A stretch of 53,345 nt of DNA from an uncultured Ectothiorhodospiraceae bacterium (GTDB taxonomy: Bacteria > Pseudomonadota > Gammaproteobacteria > Nitrococcales > Nitrococcaceae): contig CAJXSH010000011.1 of NCBI GenBank assembly GCA_913061005.1, forward strand, positions 1 through 53,345, in the 5' to 3' direction. Under the pieces are notes generated by a model, which did not search any database, was not told the DNA's origin, and was given only the letters and a program-made list of their open reading frames with translations. Positions within the stretch are counted from its first letter, which is position 1, and the number at the start of each line of letters is the position of its first letter. Below, piece by piece: positions 1 to 7,503 of the stretch. A program made the position numbers and the translations under genes.

Positions 1-473
1 GAATGACCACCGGCACGGGAAAGCCGCTCGGCCAGCCTGCGCGCTGCCGACGGGGGTGCCTTGGACGCCGCCGGCGCCCCGGAATGGCCATCGAGGTTAC
101 CCCAGACAGCCGCAATGCCCTTTCGTAAGTCTTCACTGGAAGCAGGCAAGCGAATACAGGTTTCTACCCCGGCTTTAATCGCTGCAACCCGAAGCTCGTC
201 GGCGCCTTGCGGGATCAATGCGACCACCTTCGCGGCGAACACGGGTAGAGTCGCTTGAATGAAAGCCAGCTTGCTTTGCCGATCACCGGTCAAATCGACA
301 ACCAGCAAATCAAGTTGGTAGAGATAAGGCGAACCACGCAGCTCGCCGATACTGGGGAGTACCCACAGCGATTCACAATAACCCTGCAGCGCGACCCGGA
401 ATTCACGCTGCTCGATTGGACTCCCGATCACCGCGGCGACCCGTGGCAGCCTCGACCCAGAAGTACTTTGCAT
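1..473 (-). CDS. Degenerate receiver-domain protein (partial, C-terminus outside window)
   Basis: The frame is open from an ATG at 473 to the left edge, giving 157 codons. The fold pattern is that of a CheY-like receiver: a hydrophobic strand near residue 12-16, a VVDLTG strand with Asp60 where the phosphoryl-accepting Asp should lie, then a VVALIP strand and an AIKAGVETCIRLP segment. The acidic pair of the first strand is absent (AVIGSP) and the usual KP motif is LP, so it is probably a pseudo-receiver. What follows the receiver is lost, although a charged stretch (ARLAERLSRAG) begins. It lies 65 nt after the response regulator at 539-1162 on the same strand and probably shares its transcript. 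The fold is inferred from pattern only. Confidence 0.6.
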   Translation of the reverse strand, partial: MQSTSGSRLPRVAAVIGSPIEQREFRVALQGYCESLWVLPSIGELRGSPYLYQLDLLVVDLTGDRQSKLAFIQATLPVFAAKVVALIPQGADELRVAAIKAGVETCIRLPASSEDLRKGIAAVWGNLDGHSGAPAASKAPPSAARRLAERLSRAGGH

Positions 474-538
474 GCAGCCAGACCCTGCCTCGATCAAAGC
501 ACCTATGGTCGCGCCGGGCTGGCCGGTTGGTTATCCCC

Positions 539-1162
539 TCAAGACGGTATTTTGGCGTATTGGGCGCGATGCCGGGCCGCCATGGCCATCAGCGAGGCGC
601 CACTGCAGCGTAGCTTGACCGCGATCATCTTCCGGTGGGTCGCCACGGTCGTAGCCGATCGACTCAGCCGCTTGGCGATATCCCGGTTGGTCAGCCCTTC
701 GCCGAGCAGATTGAAGATCTCCAGCTCGCGAGTGGTCAGTCGATCAATGAGCGCATTTTCGTCTTCGACATTGGGCAGATGCCGCTGGACCAACCGACGA
801 ACATGCTCATTGACCGAGCGATAGGCGTCCGCCTTACTGATCACCGCAGCGATATGGGGCTGCAGTTCCGATGGCGCCACAAAATCCTCGGCGTGCGCCG
901 AGAGAATGATTGCGTTGGCATCGGGCCGGGCTTGAGTCAGCGCCCTCAGCACATCAAGGCCATGACCATCCGGCAGAGCCAGATCCAGGATCAATAAAGC
1001 CGGCCTGTATCGCTGGCAAGCGCTTATACCGGTTTCCACCGTGTAGCTACGCGCTAACAACTCAAGGCCGGAGACCTCTATCAACGCCCGTGCCAGCATC
1101 TCGGAAAACATCCGCTCATCCTCGACAAGCACCACACCCACCGCGTTGTCGTTACCGCTCAT
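539..1162 (-). CDS. NarL/FixJ-family response regulator
   Basis: The 207-residue protein has an N-terminal receiver and a C-terminal LuxR-type helix-turn-helix. Receiver residues are in place: the acidic pair E14/D15, phospho-acceptor D60 in LILDLALPDG and K110 in VISKAD. The DNA-binding part (about 140-185) carries LTTRELEIFNLLGEGLTNRDIA and a recognition helix around SATTVATHRK. It should be a cytoplasmic transcription factor phosphorylated by the kinase encoded upstream, whose end overlaps this gene's start by 4 nt. The target genes are unknown; the adjacent degenerate receiver protein may modulate the system. Confidence 0.9.
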   Translation of the reverse strand: MSGNDNAVGVVLVEDERMFSEMLARALIEVSGLELLARSYTVETGISACQRYRPALLILDLALPDGHGLDVLRALTQARPDANAIILSAHAEDFVAPSELQPHIAAVISKADAYRSVNEHVRRLVQRHLPNVEDENALIDRLTTRELEIFNLLGEGLTNRDIAKRLSRSATTVATHRKMIAVKLRCSGASLMAMAARHRAQYAKIPS

Positions 1163-2628
1163 CCTCGACTTACCTCTTTGATCAGAAAATGCATCGTTGT
1201 CCCGCGCCCAGGGGTTGAATCGACCACGAGCGCAGCGCCCGTGCGCTCAACAACCCCCTGGACCATGTAGAGGCCATATCCATGACCGTCGTTGTGATCC
1301 CGGGTGGTGAACATCGGCTGGAACATGCGACTAAGGACCTCCGGCTCTATCCCGGGGCCCTCGTCGCCGACCGCGATATCCACCATCGGTCCGGTCAACG
1401 GCTCACCAATCCGATGTATCCCGGCTGGCAGCTCGTCCCGGCGTCGGGTCGCCAACCGCAACACGCCCCCCTGCGGCATGGCATCCCGGGCGTTGGCGGC
1501 CAGGTTGAAAAGCGCCGAGACCAGAAAGCCCCGGTGCGTGTAGCCGAGCAGCGAGGGCTCGGTCGTTTGCTCGAGTCGGATATTGACGGGCAACGTCGAC
1601 TCGAGCATCGACCCGACCTCGCCGACCACGGCTTCGATACAGACGTCTTCCAGCGCCGGGGGCTGATGACTACCCAGCACCATCAAACCCGATGTCGTGA
1701 TCCTTGCTTGATCAAGCGCGGTCCCCATAAGCTCCAGCGCAGCCGGACGCACGGGCTCGTGGCGTTTCACCTGTTCGGCGACCTCTCCATACCCCAACTG
1801 CAGCACACCGAGGATGTTATTCGCGTCATGCGCGACGCCGCGGGCGAAATGCTCGATCGTATCGGCGCGCGCATCCCGCAGCTGCGCTGCCTGGACACGG
1901 CGTTCGGCCCATCGCGCCGCCACCTCATTCGTCAGCCGCTCGCGAGCCTCGAGGGCTTTTCGATCGGCCTCTTCCTTTTTCAGCAACACAAACGTCGGCC
2001 CCTGGACAAAAGCAAGGAAGATCGCGGCCATGAAGAAAAGACCGTTGGGAATCGCGGAGTTGTTAAAAGGGTAGGGGTCGAGCAGATCCGAGGGGACATT
2101 GGCTTGAGCGATGTAGACAAAGCGCGCCAAAAACGCCAGGCCGAGTGCGATGTGGGATGCACGCAAAAGATTCAACAAACGGACGTATTGGGCCTTCACC
2201 GTCCAGAGAATCACCACGGCCAGCAGCTGACTGGTCGCCACCAGCACCGCAATGATCATGACCCGAACATCGACGGGCGCCAGCACCGGCGGGCTGGCCG
2301 CGACATTAAAAATCACCGCGCTTGCCAAAAACCAGAGGGCAACCACAAAGATCATCCCGGAGCGCTCTGCATAAAGCGCCAGCGCCCCGACCATGCAGGC
2401 CACGCCCGCGAGCATGATGGTGTTCCCCACCTGAATGCTGATGACCGGGGGAATGAGGCCACGCAATAAAAGCAGCAGAAGCCCGGCGCCGCCCAGCAGA
2501 AACCCCGTCGCCCAAAAACGCGTACTTCGATCGCCGGCGTGAGCCGCTAAAAGCAAGGCACCGCCGAAGGCCATGGTCCCCAAGGACAGCATCAAGACCA
2601 GCGTTCCGGCGTCAACGAATTCAGCCAA
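1159..2628 (-). CDS. Membrane sensor histidine kinase
   Basis: The 489-residue protein has an N-terminal multi-helix membrane sensor of about seven hydrophobic segments between residues 5 and 215, a coiled linker, a dimerisation/phospho-acceptor helix with H267 in VAHDANNIL, and an HATPase_c domain: N-box N375 (FNLAANARDA), G1 DEGPGI at 422-427 and G2 GHGYGLYM at 448-455. The start is a TTG at 2628, chosen because GGAG sits about nine bases upstream and no ATG precedes the first membrane helix. It overlaps the response regulator by 4 nt, so the two form a cognate pair. The sensor does not match a ligand family I can name. Confidence 0.88.
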   Translation of the reverse strand: MAEFVDAGTLVLMLSLGTMAFGGALLLAAHAGDRSTRFWATGFLLGGAGLLLLLLRGLIPPVISIQVGNTIMLAGVACMVGALALYAERSGMIFVVALWFLASAVIFNVAASPPVLAPVDVRVMIIAVLVATSQLLAVVILWTVKAQYVRLLNLLRASHIALGLAFLARFVYIAQANVPSDLLDPYPFNNSAIPNGLFFMAAIFLAFVQGPTFVLLKKEEADRKALEARERLTNEVAARWAERRVQAAQLRDARADTIEHFARGVAHDANNILGVLQLGYGEVAEQVKRHEPVRPAALELMGTALDQARITTSGLMVLGSHQPPALEDVCIEAVVGEVGSMLESTLPVNIRLEQTTEPSLLGYTHRGFLVSALFNLAANARDAMPQGGVLRLATRRRDELPAGIHRIGEPLTGPMVDIAVGDEGPGIEPEVLSRMFQPMFTTRDHNDGHGYGLYMVQGVVERTGAALVVDSTPGRGTTMHFLIKEVSRG

Positions 2629-2750
2629 TGGGGCGTGCTCCGAGGCCTGACAGAGAAAAAACTACTTTCTTTTAACTAGGTCAGCAGCATCGCATGTTCG
2701 CGAGCGTGCCCGAATACCCAAAAGCGGGTAAGGCGCCGTCATAGTCCGCC

Positions 2751-2779
2751 TTGACCCACCAGGACGCTTCGGGTTGAAT
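2751..2779 (+). promoter_or_regulatory. Candidate sigma-70 promoter of tRNA-Phe
   Basis: A TTGACC -35 element (2751-2756) is followed after 17 nt by TTGAAT (2774-2779), ending 14 nt before the mature tRNA 5' end. The -35 is near consensus and the -10 matches four of six positions. The region between the -10 and the tRNA is GC-rich, as is common for stable-RNA promoters. Confidence 0.5.
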
Positions 2780-2793
2780 ACAGGGCTTCCGGC

Positions 2794-2869
2794 GGCCAGG
2801 TAGCTCAGTCGGTAGAGCAGACGACTGAAAATCGTCGTGTCGGGAGTTCGATTCTCTCCCTGGCCACCA
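2794..2869 (+). tRNA. tRNA-Phe (GAA)
   Basis: The 76-nt cloverleaf has acceptor arms GGCCAGG/CCTGGCC, a D-arm with GCTCAG...GAGC, anticodon stem GACGA/TCGTC with loop CTGAAAA giving anticodon GAA, a T-arm GGGAG/CTCTC around TTCGATT, discriminator A and an encoded CCA at 2867-2869. No intron or truncation is visible. Confidence 0.97.
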
Positions 2870-2878
2870 CCTACTCAA

Positions 2879-2894
2879 CGCCACAGCAGTGGCG
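2879..2894 (+). terminator. Short hairpin after tRNA-Phe
   Basis: CGCCAC-AGCA-GTGGCG forms a perfect 6-bp stem ten bases after the tRNA 3' end. There is no T-tract, so it may be a processing or weak termination element, and read-through into the bactofilin gene is possible. Confidence 0.35.
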
Positions 2895-2923
2895 CCACAA
2901 AGCGTCCGCCCAACGCACCAGCC

Positions 2924-3331
2924 ATGAAAAACCCCGAGACAGAATCCTCAGCGGTCATCGGCTTCGGTGTACGGGCGCATCTGGCAAGCGAACTCCACGC
3001 CGAAGGCGACATCGAGGTCTACGGGACCATCGAAGGCGACATCCGATGTCAGTCCCTGCTGGTAGGCAGTTCCGGGCATATCAGCGGATCGGTCATCGCC
3101 GATACGGTCGAAATCAAAGGCCACTCCGCCAGCGAAATCACCGCCGGCCATATCCTTTTGCGGGACGGCAGCGAGGCGAGCGGCAACATCGGTTACACCA
3201 CGATAACGGTCGATGCCGGCGCAACCCTGAACGCCACGCTGACCCGCATCGAGCCAACCGCAACGACGGCCGATGCGGCGATCGACGCAACGATCGACGA
3301 CCCGGGTGCGCAGGCAGCCACCGATGGATAA
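2924..3331 (+). CDS. Bactofilin (first copy)
   Basis: The 135-residue cytoskeletal protein of the bactofilin (DUF583) family has a core (about residues 20-110) of short repeats typical of the right-handed beta-helix: GDIEVYGTIEGDI, LLVGSSGHISGSVIADTVEI, ITAGHILLRDGSEASGNI. Flexible hydrophilic tails flank it. Family members polymerise without nucleotide and often scaffold cell-wall enzymes. The ATG at 2924 is preferred because upstream in-frame codons overlap the tRNA. The stop overlaps the M23 peptidase start by 8 nt, indicating translational coupling and a joint role. Confidence 0.88.
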   Translation: MKNPETESSAVIGFGVRAHLASELHAEGDIEVYGTIEGDIRCQSLLVGSSGHISGSVIADTVEIKGHSASEITAGHILLRDGSEASGNIGYTTITVDAGATLNATLTRIEPTATTADAAIDATIDDPGAQAATDG

Positions 3332-4289
3332 TCTGCGCGCCGACCAATGGCTTGAATCGCTAAGGGGCAAGCTGCCGGAGCGAGGCCATGGCGAGGTCAT
3401 TGTCATCGGCGATGGCGACAGCACCCATATCCCGATCGCCCGGGCCGACATCGAGCGAATGATCCGGCGGCAAAAACGTCGCGCCGCGCTGCGCGGCTGG
3501 CTCTACAAAGGCGTCGCGGCCGTCGCATGCGCCGGCCTGGTGGCGTTTACTCTTGGCACGTTCGACAAGCACATCCACCAGGTGGTCGAGTCGACCAAGT
3601 ACCAGGCACTCACCGAAGAGCGACAGGCCGCCGTCGAGGCACTGGATCTCTACAGTCAATTCACCGCTGACATTGTTGCCGAGCACGAGCAGTCGCTCGA
3701 GACACAAGTCGATGCGCTTGGCACGAACATGCGGACCGTCGAGGAGAGCATCGACTCGATCCTGGGGACCGGTGGCATGATCTCCGCGCGGTCGGCATCA
3801 GCGGATGTTCTCAACCAACATGTCCCCCAGACCTCGCTCGAGTCACTGCAGCGCATCCGCAGTATCGAGGAGTTCATGGCCAAACTGCCGGCCCGCGTGC
3901 CAATGGCCGCCAGTCACATGACATCGGGCTTTGGCATGCGCGAGCACCCGGTAAGCGGCCATCTTCTGCCCCACCGGGGGATCGACCTGGTCTCGTGGGA
4001 CGAACCGGCCATCCTCGCCGGCGGGCCCGGACGGGTGACTTTTGCCGAGGCGGATGGCCCGTCGGGCAAGATGGTGATCATCGACCACGGGGCCGGCGTC
4101 GAATCCTATTACCTGCACATGGCACGGATCGATGTCGAAGTTGGTGACACGGTGGCCGCCGGCGATGTGATCGGGCTGATGGGTGACACCGGCCAGACCG
4201 ATGGCGGGCATCTGCACTACGAGGTCCGGGTGGCGGGACGCCACCTGGACCCAGCCAAGGTCCTAGAGGTGGTGGGCGATGTGGAATAA
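3324..4289 (+). CDS. Membrane-anchored M23 (LytM) family peptidase
   Basis: The 321-residue predicted cell-wall endopeptidase has a short cytoplasmic tail, one transmembrane helix (about residues 55-77), a charged probable coiled-coil region and a C-terminal LytM domain (about 195-315). Zinc-ligand motifs are intact: HRGID around H217-D221 and HLHYEV around H296-H298, plus SGFGMREHP at the domain start. This is a type II membrane topology with a periplasmic catalytic domain. The ATG at 3324 lies within the last codons of the upstream bactofilin, and its own end overlaps the second bactofilin by 11 nt. The order recalls bactofilin/Csd peptidase neighbourhoods in Helicobacter, so a role in cell shape is inferred. 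Confidence 0.9.
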   Translation: MDNLRADQWLESLRGKLPERGHGEVIVIGDGDSTHIPIARADIERMIRRQKRRAALRGWLYKGVAAVACAGLVAFTLGTFDKHIHQVVESTKYQALTEERQAAVEALDLYSQFTADIVAEHEQSLETQVDALGTNMRTVEESIDSILGTGGMISARSASADVLNQHVPQTSLESLQRIRSIEEFMAKLPARVPMAASHMTSGFGMREHPVSGHLLPHRGIDLVSWDEPAILAGGPGRVTFAEADGPSGKMVIIDHGAGVESYYLHMARIDVEVGDTVAAGDVIGLMGDTGQTDGGHLHYEVRVAGRHLDPAKVLEVVGDVE

Positions 4290-4716
4290 GGCCGCGTTTC
4301 GTCTGCGGGCCGCCACACCGGCCGGTCCCGAAGCCGATCGCAGCGGCAACGATCCGGTCAGCGAGTCAGCCGCCCCCCTGGGCCCTGCCCTCGAGCCAGA
4401 ACATCGCTCATCGGTGATCAGCGAGGGCGTGATCGCGCGGGGCGATATCAGTTCGCCCGGCAGTGTCCACGTCAACGGCGCGCTCACGGGCAATGTCGAA
4501 GCCGATGTGGTGCACGTGGGACGCAACGGATCCCTTGAGGGGAATGTGCAGGCCAAGCAAGTCACCGTTGCCGGACAGATGAATGGCGATCTTCGATGCG
4601 AGCAGGCAACCCTGCGGTCGACGGCGTTACTCACCGGAAGCATCGAGGCTTTAACGCTTCAAATCGAGGCGGGCGCCATTACCGAGGGCAGGATTCGGGT
4701 CGAAAACCGGGTGTAG
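4279..4716 (+). CDS. Bactofilin (second copy)
   Basis: The 145-residue bactofilin has a proline/serine-rich N-terminal tail of about 45 residues, then the beta-helical core: SVISEGVIARGDISSPGSV, GNVEADVVHVGRNGSLEGNV, AKQVTVAGQMNGDL. It is clearly related to the protein at 2924-3331 but diverged, with a longer N-tail and a short C-tail. Overlap with the M23 gene by 11 nt suggests the three proteins are made together. The two copies may copolymerise or form separate filaments on either side of the peptidase's cytoplasmic tail; that is inference. Confidence 0.87.
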   Translation: MWNKAAFRLRAATPAGPEADRSGNDPVSESAAPLGPALEPEHRSSVISEGVIARGDISSPGSVHVNGALTGNVEADVVHVGRNGSLEGNVQAKQVTVAGQMNGDLRCEQATLRSTALLTGSIEALTLQIEAGAITEGRIRVENRV

Positions 4717-4783
4717 CGTTGCAGGGACCGCCATTTACCATCACCCTACGCTGGCCCTTGATCAAGCAGCCCTGACCGGCCTC

Positions 4784-5419
4784 ATGCAATCAGCCCTCTC
4801 CGTGCTCGCGCTGTTTGGCGTTTTCTCTCCGGCCCTGATGCTGCCCGGGCCGGATTTTGTCGCCGTGGTGCGCAACACCATCGCCAAAGGTCAAGGTGCC
4901 GGCATCCTGACCGCACTGGGTGTCAGCCTGGGCATCAGCTTTTACGCCGGCCTGAGCGCCGTGGGCCTGTCCACCCTGCTGGCCCGCGTTGAGTGGTTCG
5001 AGTGGGTGGTGCGCGCCGGCGGTGCCGGTTTTCTGGGGTATCTGGGGGTGCGGTTGCTGACAACCCGGGGGCCGACCCGCCATATCGAAAACGAGCCCCC
5101 CCGCCGGCCCAGCGGCCCTGACAACCCGGTGCTGCTGGGTCTGATGGTCAATCTGACCAACCCCAAGGCCATCGTGTTCTTTGCCAGCGTCTTTGGTGCG
5201 GCCATCAAACCGGGTACCCACCCCTGGGTAATCGGCGGCATCGTCGCCGCAGTCGGCCTCGCCGGCCTGCTCTGGTTCTCTCTGGTGAGCATGCTCACCG
5301 CCTCGACCGGGCTGCTGGTCCGCCTCGAAGACCACCAGCACTGGATCGAACGACTCGCCGGGCTTGCCTTTCTGGGCTTTGCCGGGCGCATCACCTACGA
5401 ACTCATCATCTCTTCATAA
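4784..5419 (+). CDS. LysE/RhtB-family amino-acid exporter
   Basis: The 211-residue integral membrane protein has about six hydrophobic segments and the family's N-terminal signature: SPALMLPGPDFVAVVRNTIAKG, followed by G-rich helices and NLTNPKAIVFFASVFG in the middle. The family exports amino acids and derivatives such as lysine, homoserine and threonine; substrate cannot be read from sequence. It precedes the BCCT gene by 11 nt and may be cotranscribed with it. A 10-bp palindrome CTTGATCAAG lies at 4757-4766 just upstream. Confidence 0.88.
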   Translation: MQSALSVLALFGVFSPALMLPGPDFVAVVRNTIAKGQGAGILTALGVSLGISFYAGLSAVGLSTLLARVEWFEWVVRAGGAGFLGYLGVRLLTTRGPTRHIENEPPRRPSGPDNPVLLGLMVNLTNPKAIVFFASVFGAAIKPGTHPWVIGGIVAAVGLAGLLWFSLVSMLTASTGLLVRLEDHQHWIERLAGLAFLGFAGRITYELIISS

Positions 5420-5430
5420 AGGATTGGTTA

Positions 5431-7005
5431 ATGACCACGAGTAATGCCGAGGCCATCGGTTCGTCCGATCATGCCCCAACGACCGACAAGCGCTTCGGTG
5501 ATCCCTGGGTGCTGGGGCTTAGCATGGGCTTTGTCCTGGCCTTTGTCGGGCTGTCCCTCTACGACGTCGAGCTGGTCTCGGCGCTGGTCGGGGCCGGGTT
5601 TAGCTGGACGGCGCGGTATCTGGGTTCCTACTTTCAGATCCTGCTGCTTTTGACCTTTTTCATTGCCCTGGGCGTGGCCGCCTCGCCGGCCGGGCGAGCA
5701 CGGATGGGCAACCTGGCCCAGCCCGAGATGAGCACCTTTCGCTGGCTGGCCATCATCCTGTGCACACTGCTTGCGGGCGGTGGCGTTTTCTTCGCCGCCG
5801 GCGAGCCGGTCTATCACTTCATCGCCCAGACACCACCGGCCTTCGACGCCGAAGTGGGTACCGCCGAGGCGATCCGCGGCGCCCTTGCCCAGTCATTCAT
5901 GCACTGGGGCTTTCTGGCCTGGGCGGTGCTGGGTGGGCTGACCAGCCTGGTACTGGCCCACGCCCACTATGTCCGCGGCCAGGCGCTGCGGCCCCGGACA
6001 CTGCTCTACCCGGTCTTTGGCGAGGCCATCATCAACGGCCGGCTCGGCAGCCTGATTGATGCGGTCTGCGTCATCGCCGTGGTGGCCGGCACGGTCGGGC
6101 CCATTGGCTTTCTGGCGACCCAGGTGGCCTATGGCGGCAGCGTGCTTTTTGGTCTGCCGGATGGCTTTGCCACGCAGCTTATCGTGCTGGCGGTACTGGC
6201 GGGCATCTACGTGAGCTCGGCGGTCAGCGGCATCCACAAGGGCATCCAGCTGCTCAGCCGATTCAACGTCTATCTGGCCCTGGCCATTGGCCTTGTCATC
6301 ATCAGCTTCGGCCCGACTGTGTATCTTATCGATGCCTACACCCAGGGCATGGGAGCCTATCTGGGCGAGTTCATGAGCATGGCCACCATGACCGCTCAGA
6401 CCGCGCCGGATTGGTGGATGAAGTGGTGGACGGTGTTTTTCTTTGCCTGGTTCATCGGCTATGGGCCATTGATGGCATTGTTTGTGGCGCGCATCTCGCG
6501 GGGCCGTTCCATTCGCGAGATGATCATCGCGGTCTGCATCACCGCCCCGATTGCCACCACCATCTGGTTCACGCTGCTGGGCGGCTCGGGCATTTTCTAT
6601 CAGATGAGCGGCGCCATCGATCTGGCCGAGCCACTCAGTAACTTCCGCTTTGACGTCGCCACACTGACCGTGGCCCAGGCGCTGCCACTGGGCACCGTGA
6701 TGGCGGTGGCCATTCTGCTGCTGACCACCATCTTCGTGGCCACCACCGGGGATTCGATGAGCTACAGCATCTCCATGGTCACCTCGGGCGATGACAAACC
6801 AAGCAGCGCACTGCGCGCCTTTTGGGGCTGCACGCTCGCCCTGATGGCGGCCATCCTGCTCTACATGGGGGCCGGGCAGATCTCGGCGCTGCAACAGTTC
6901 ATCGTCGTGACCGCCATCCCGGTCTCGCTGGTGCTGCTGCCATCGCTATGGACCGGGCCCAGGGCGGCTTATGCCATGGCACGCGAGCAGGGGCTGGTCG
7001 GCTAG
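5431..7005 (+). CDS. BCCT-family transporter
   Basis: The 524-residue carrier of the betaine/carnitine/choline family has about 12 transmembrane segments. Family hallmarks are the glycine-rich helix with GGGVFFAAGEPVYHF, the HWGFLAW helix and the tryptophan-rich signature WWMKWWTVFFFAWFIGYGP followed by ARISRGRSIREM. Members take up quaternary ammonium compounds, and some carry other substrates, using Na+ or H+. Its position 57 nt before hydroxyisourate hydrolase, at the head of the purine genes, raises the possibility that it serves a purine-related or ureide substrate; an osmolyte role is equally compatible. The N-tail is short and no long C-terminal regulatory tail is seen. Confidence 0.9.
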   Translation: MTTSNAEAIGSSDHAPTTDKRFGDPWVLGLSMGFVLAFVGLSLYDVELVSALVGAGFSWTARYLGSYFQILLLLTFFIALGVAASPAGRARMGNLAQPEMSTFRWLAIILCTLLAGGGVFFAAGEPVYHFIAQTPPAFDAEVGTAEAIRGALAQSFMHWGFLAWAVLGGLTSLVLAHAHYVRGQALRPRTLLYPVFGEAIINGRLGSLIDAVCVIAVVAGTVGPIGFLATQVAYGGSVLFGLPDGFATQLIVLAVLAGIYVSSAVSGIHKGIQLLSRFNVYLALAIGLVIISFGPTVYLIDAYTQGMGAYLGEFMSMATMTAQTAPDWWMKWWTVFFFAWFIGYGPLMALFVARISRGRSIREMIIAVCITAPIATTIWFTLLGGSGIFYQMSGAIDLAEPLSNFRFDVATLTVAQALPLGTVMAVAILLLTTIFVATTGDSMSYSISMVTSGDDKPSSALRAFWGCTLALMAAILLYMGAGQISALQQFIVVTAIPVSLVLLPSLWTGPRAAYAMAREQGLVG

Positions 7006-7062
7006 CGAGATGGTGCGGACAGGGTAGACTGGGCGTGTGAAAGGCCAATCTTGGGAGACCGC

Positions 7063-7413
7063 ATGACCGCTACCCTGTCCACCCATGTACTCGACACCGC
7101 CCGCGGCGTACCGGCCGCCGGGCTTGCCATCCAGCTAAAGCGCTGCAGCCCCGATGCCGCGCTGATCGGCGAGTTCGTCACCAATGCCGACGGCCGGGTA
7201 GACGGCGGTTTGCTGGCCGATGGCCAAGCGACGCCCGGGACGTATGAGCTCACCTTCCATGCCGGTGACTATCTGCGTGCATGCGGGGTCATACTCACCG
7301 AACCCCCCTTTCTCGATGTCATCCCCATCCGTTTCGGGCTGGGCGCGAGCGGTCACTACCACGTCCCGTTGCTGCTCAGTCCCTACGGCTATTCCACCTA
7401 CCGGGGCAGCTGA
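7063..7413 (+). CDS. uraH: 5-hydroxyisourate hydrolase
   Basis: The 116-residue transthyretin-like enzyme hydrolyses 5-hydroxyisourate to OHCU, the second step of urate breakdown. The family N-terminal motif LSTHVLDTARG and the C-terminal YGYSTYRGS, both active-site segments, are intact, as is HYHVPLLLSP. The ATG at 7063 has GGGAG five bases upstream; a TTG at 7051 is a less likely start. No signal peptide is present, so the enzyme is cytoplasmic. It is followed by a RutR-like palindrome and the xdh genes. Confidence 0.95.
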   Translation: MTATLSTHVLDTARGVPAAGLAIQLKRCSPDAALIGEFVTNADGRVDGGLLADGQATPGTYELTFHAGDYLRACGVILTEPPFLDVIPIRFGLGASGHYHVPLLLSPYGYSTYRGS

Positions 7414-7421
7414 ATGAGGCA

Positions 7422-7437
7422 TTGACCGATCGGTCAA
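7422..7437. promoter_or_regulatory. RutR-like operator
   Basis: TTGACCGATCGGTCAA is a perfect 16-bp palindrome. Its arms TTGACC/GGTCAA equal those of the Escherichia coli RutR consensus as I recall it (TTGACCA-NN-TGGTCAA); only the two inner positions differ. It sits immediately upstream of a candidate promoter for xdhC, and a RutR-like regulator is encoded at 16605-17339. Binding is inferred. Confidence 0.7.
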
Positions 7438-7443
7438 AAACTT

Positions 7444-7471
7444 TTGCATTCGCTTTTCATATCCGTATGCT
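7444..7471 (+). promoter_or_regulatory. Candidate promoter of xdhC operon
   Basis: TTGCAT (7444-7449) and TATGCT (7466-7471) are separated by 16 nt, in an AT-rich pocket unusual for this DNA. The palindrome at 7422-7437 abuts the -35 region, so a bound regulator could activate or interfere with polymerase. Confidence 0.45.
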
Positions 7472-7503
7472 GATTTTGACGTCGGTGGACGTGAGAAGCG
7501 GTG

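Noticed and set aside
61-824. Plus-strand open frames (65 and 189 codons) at the left edge
   Set aside because: They lie antisense to the receiver protein and response regulator and lack any domain pattern.
2837-2923. Longer N-terminus for the first bactofilin
   Set aside because: The in-frame extension lies within tRNA-Phe and its flank; the ATG at 2924 gives the normal family N-terminus.
4757-4766. Palindrome CTTGATCAAG before the LysE-type gene as an operator
   Set aside because: A 10-bp palindrome is too short to support a specific regulator call without a matching partner.
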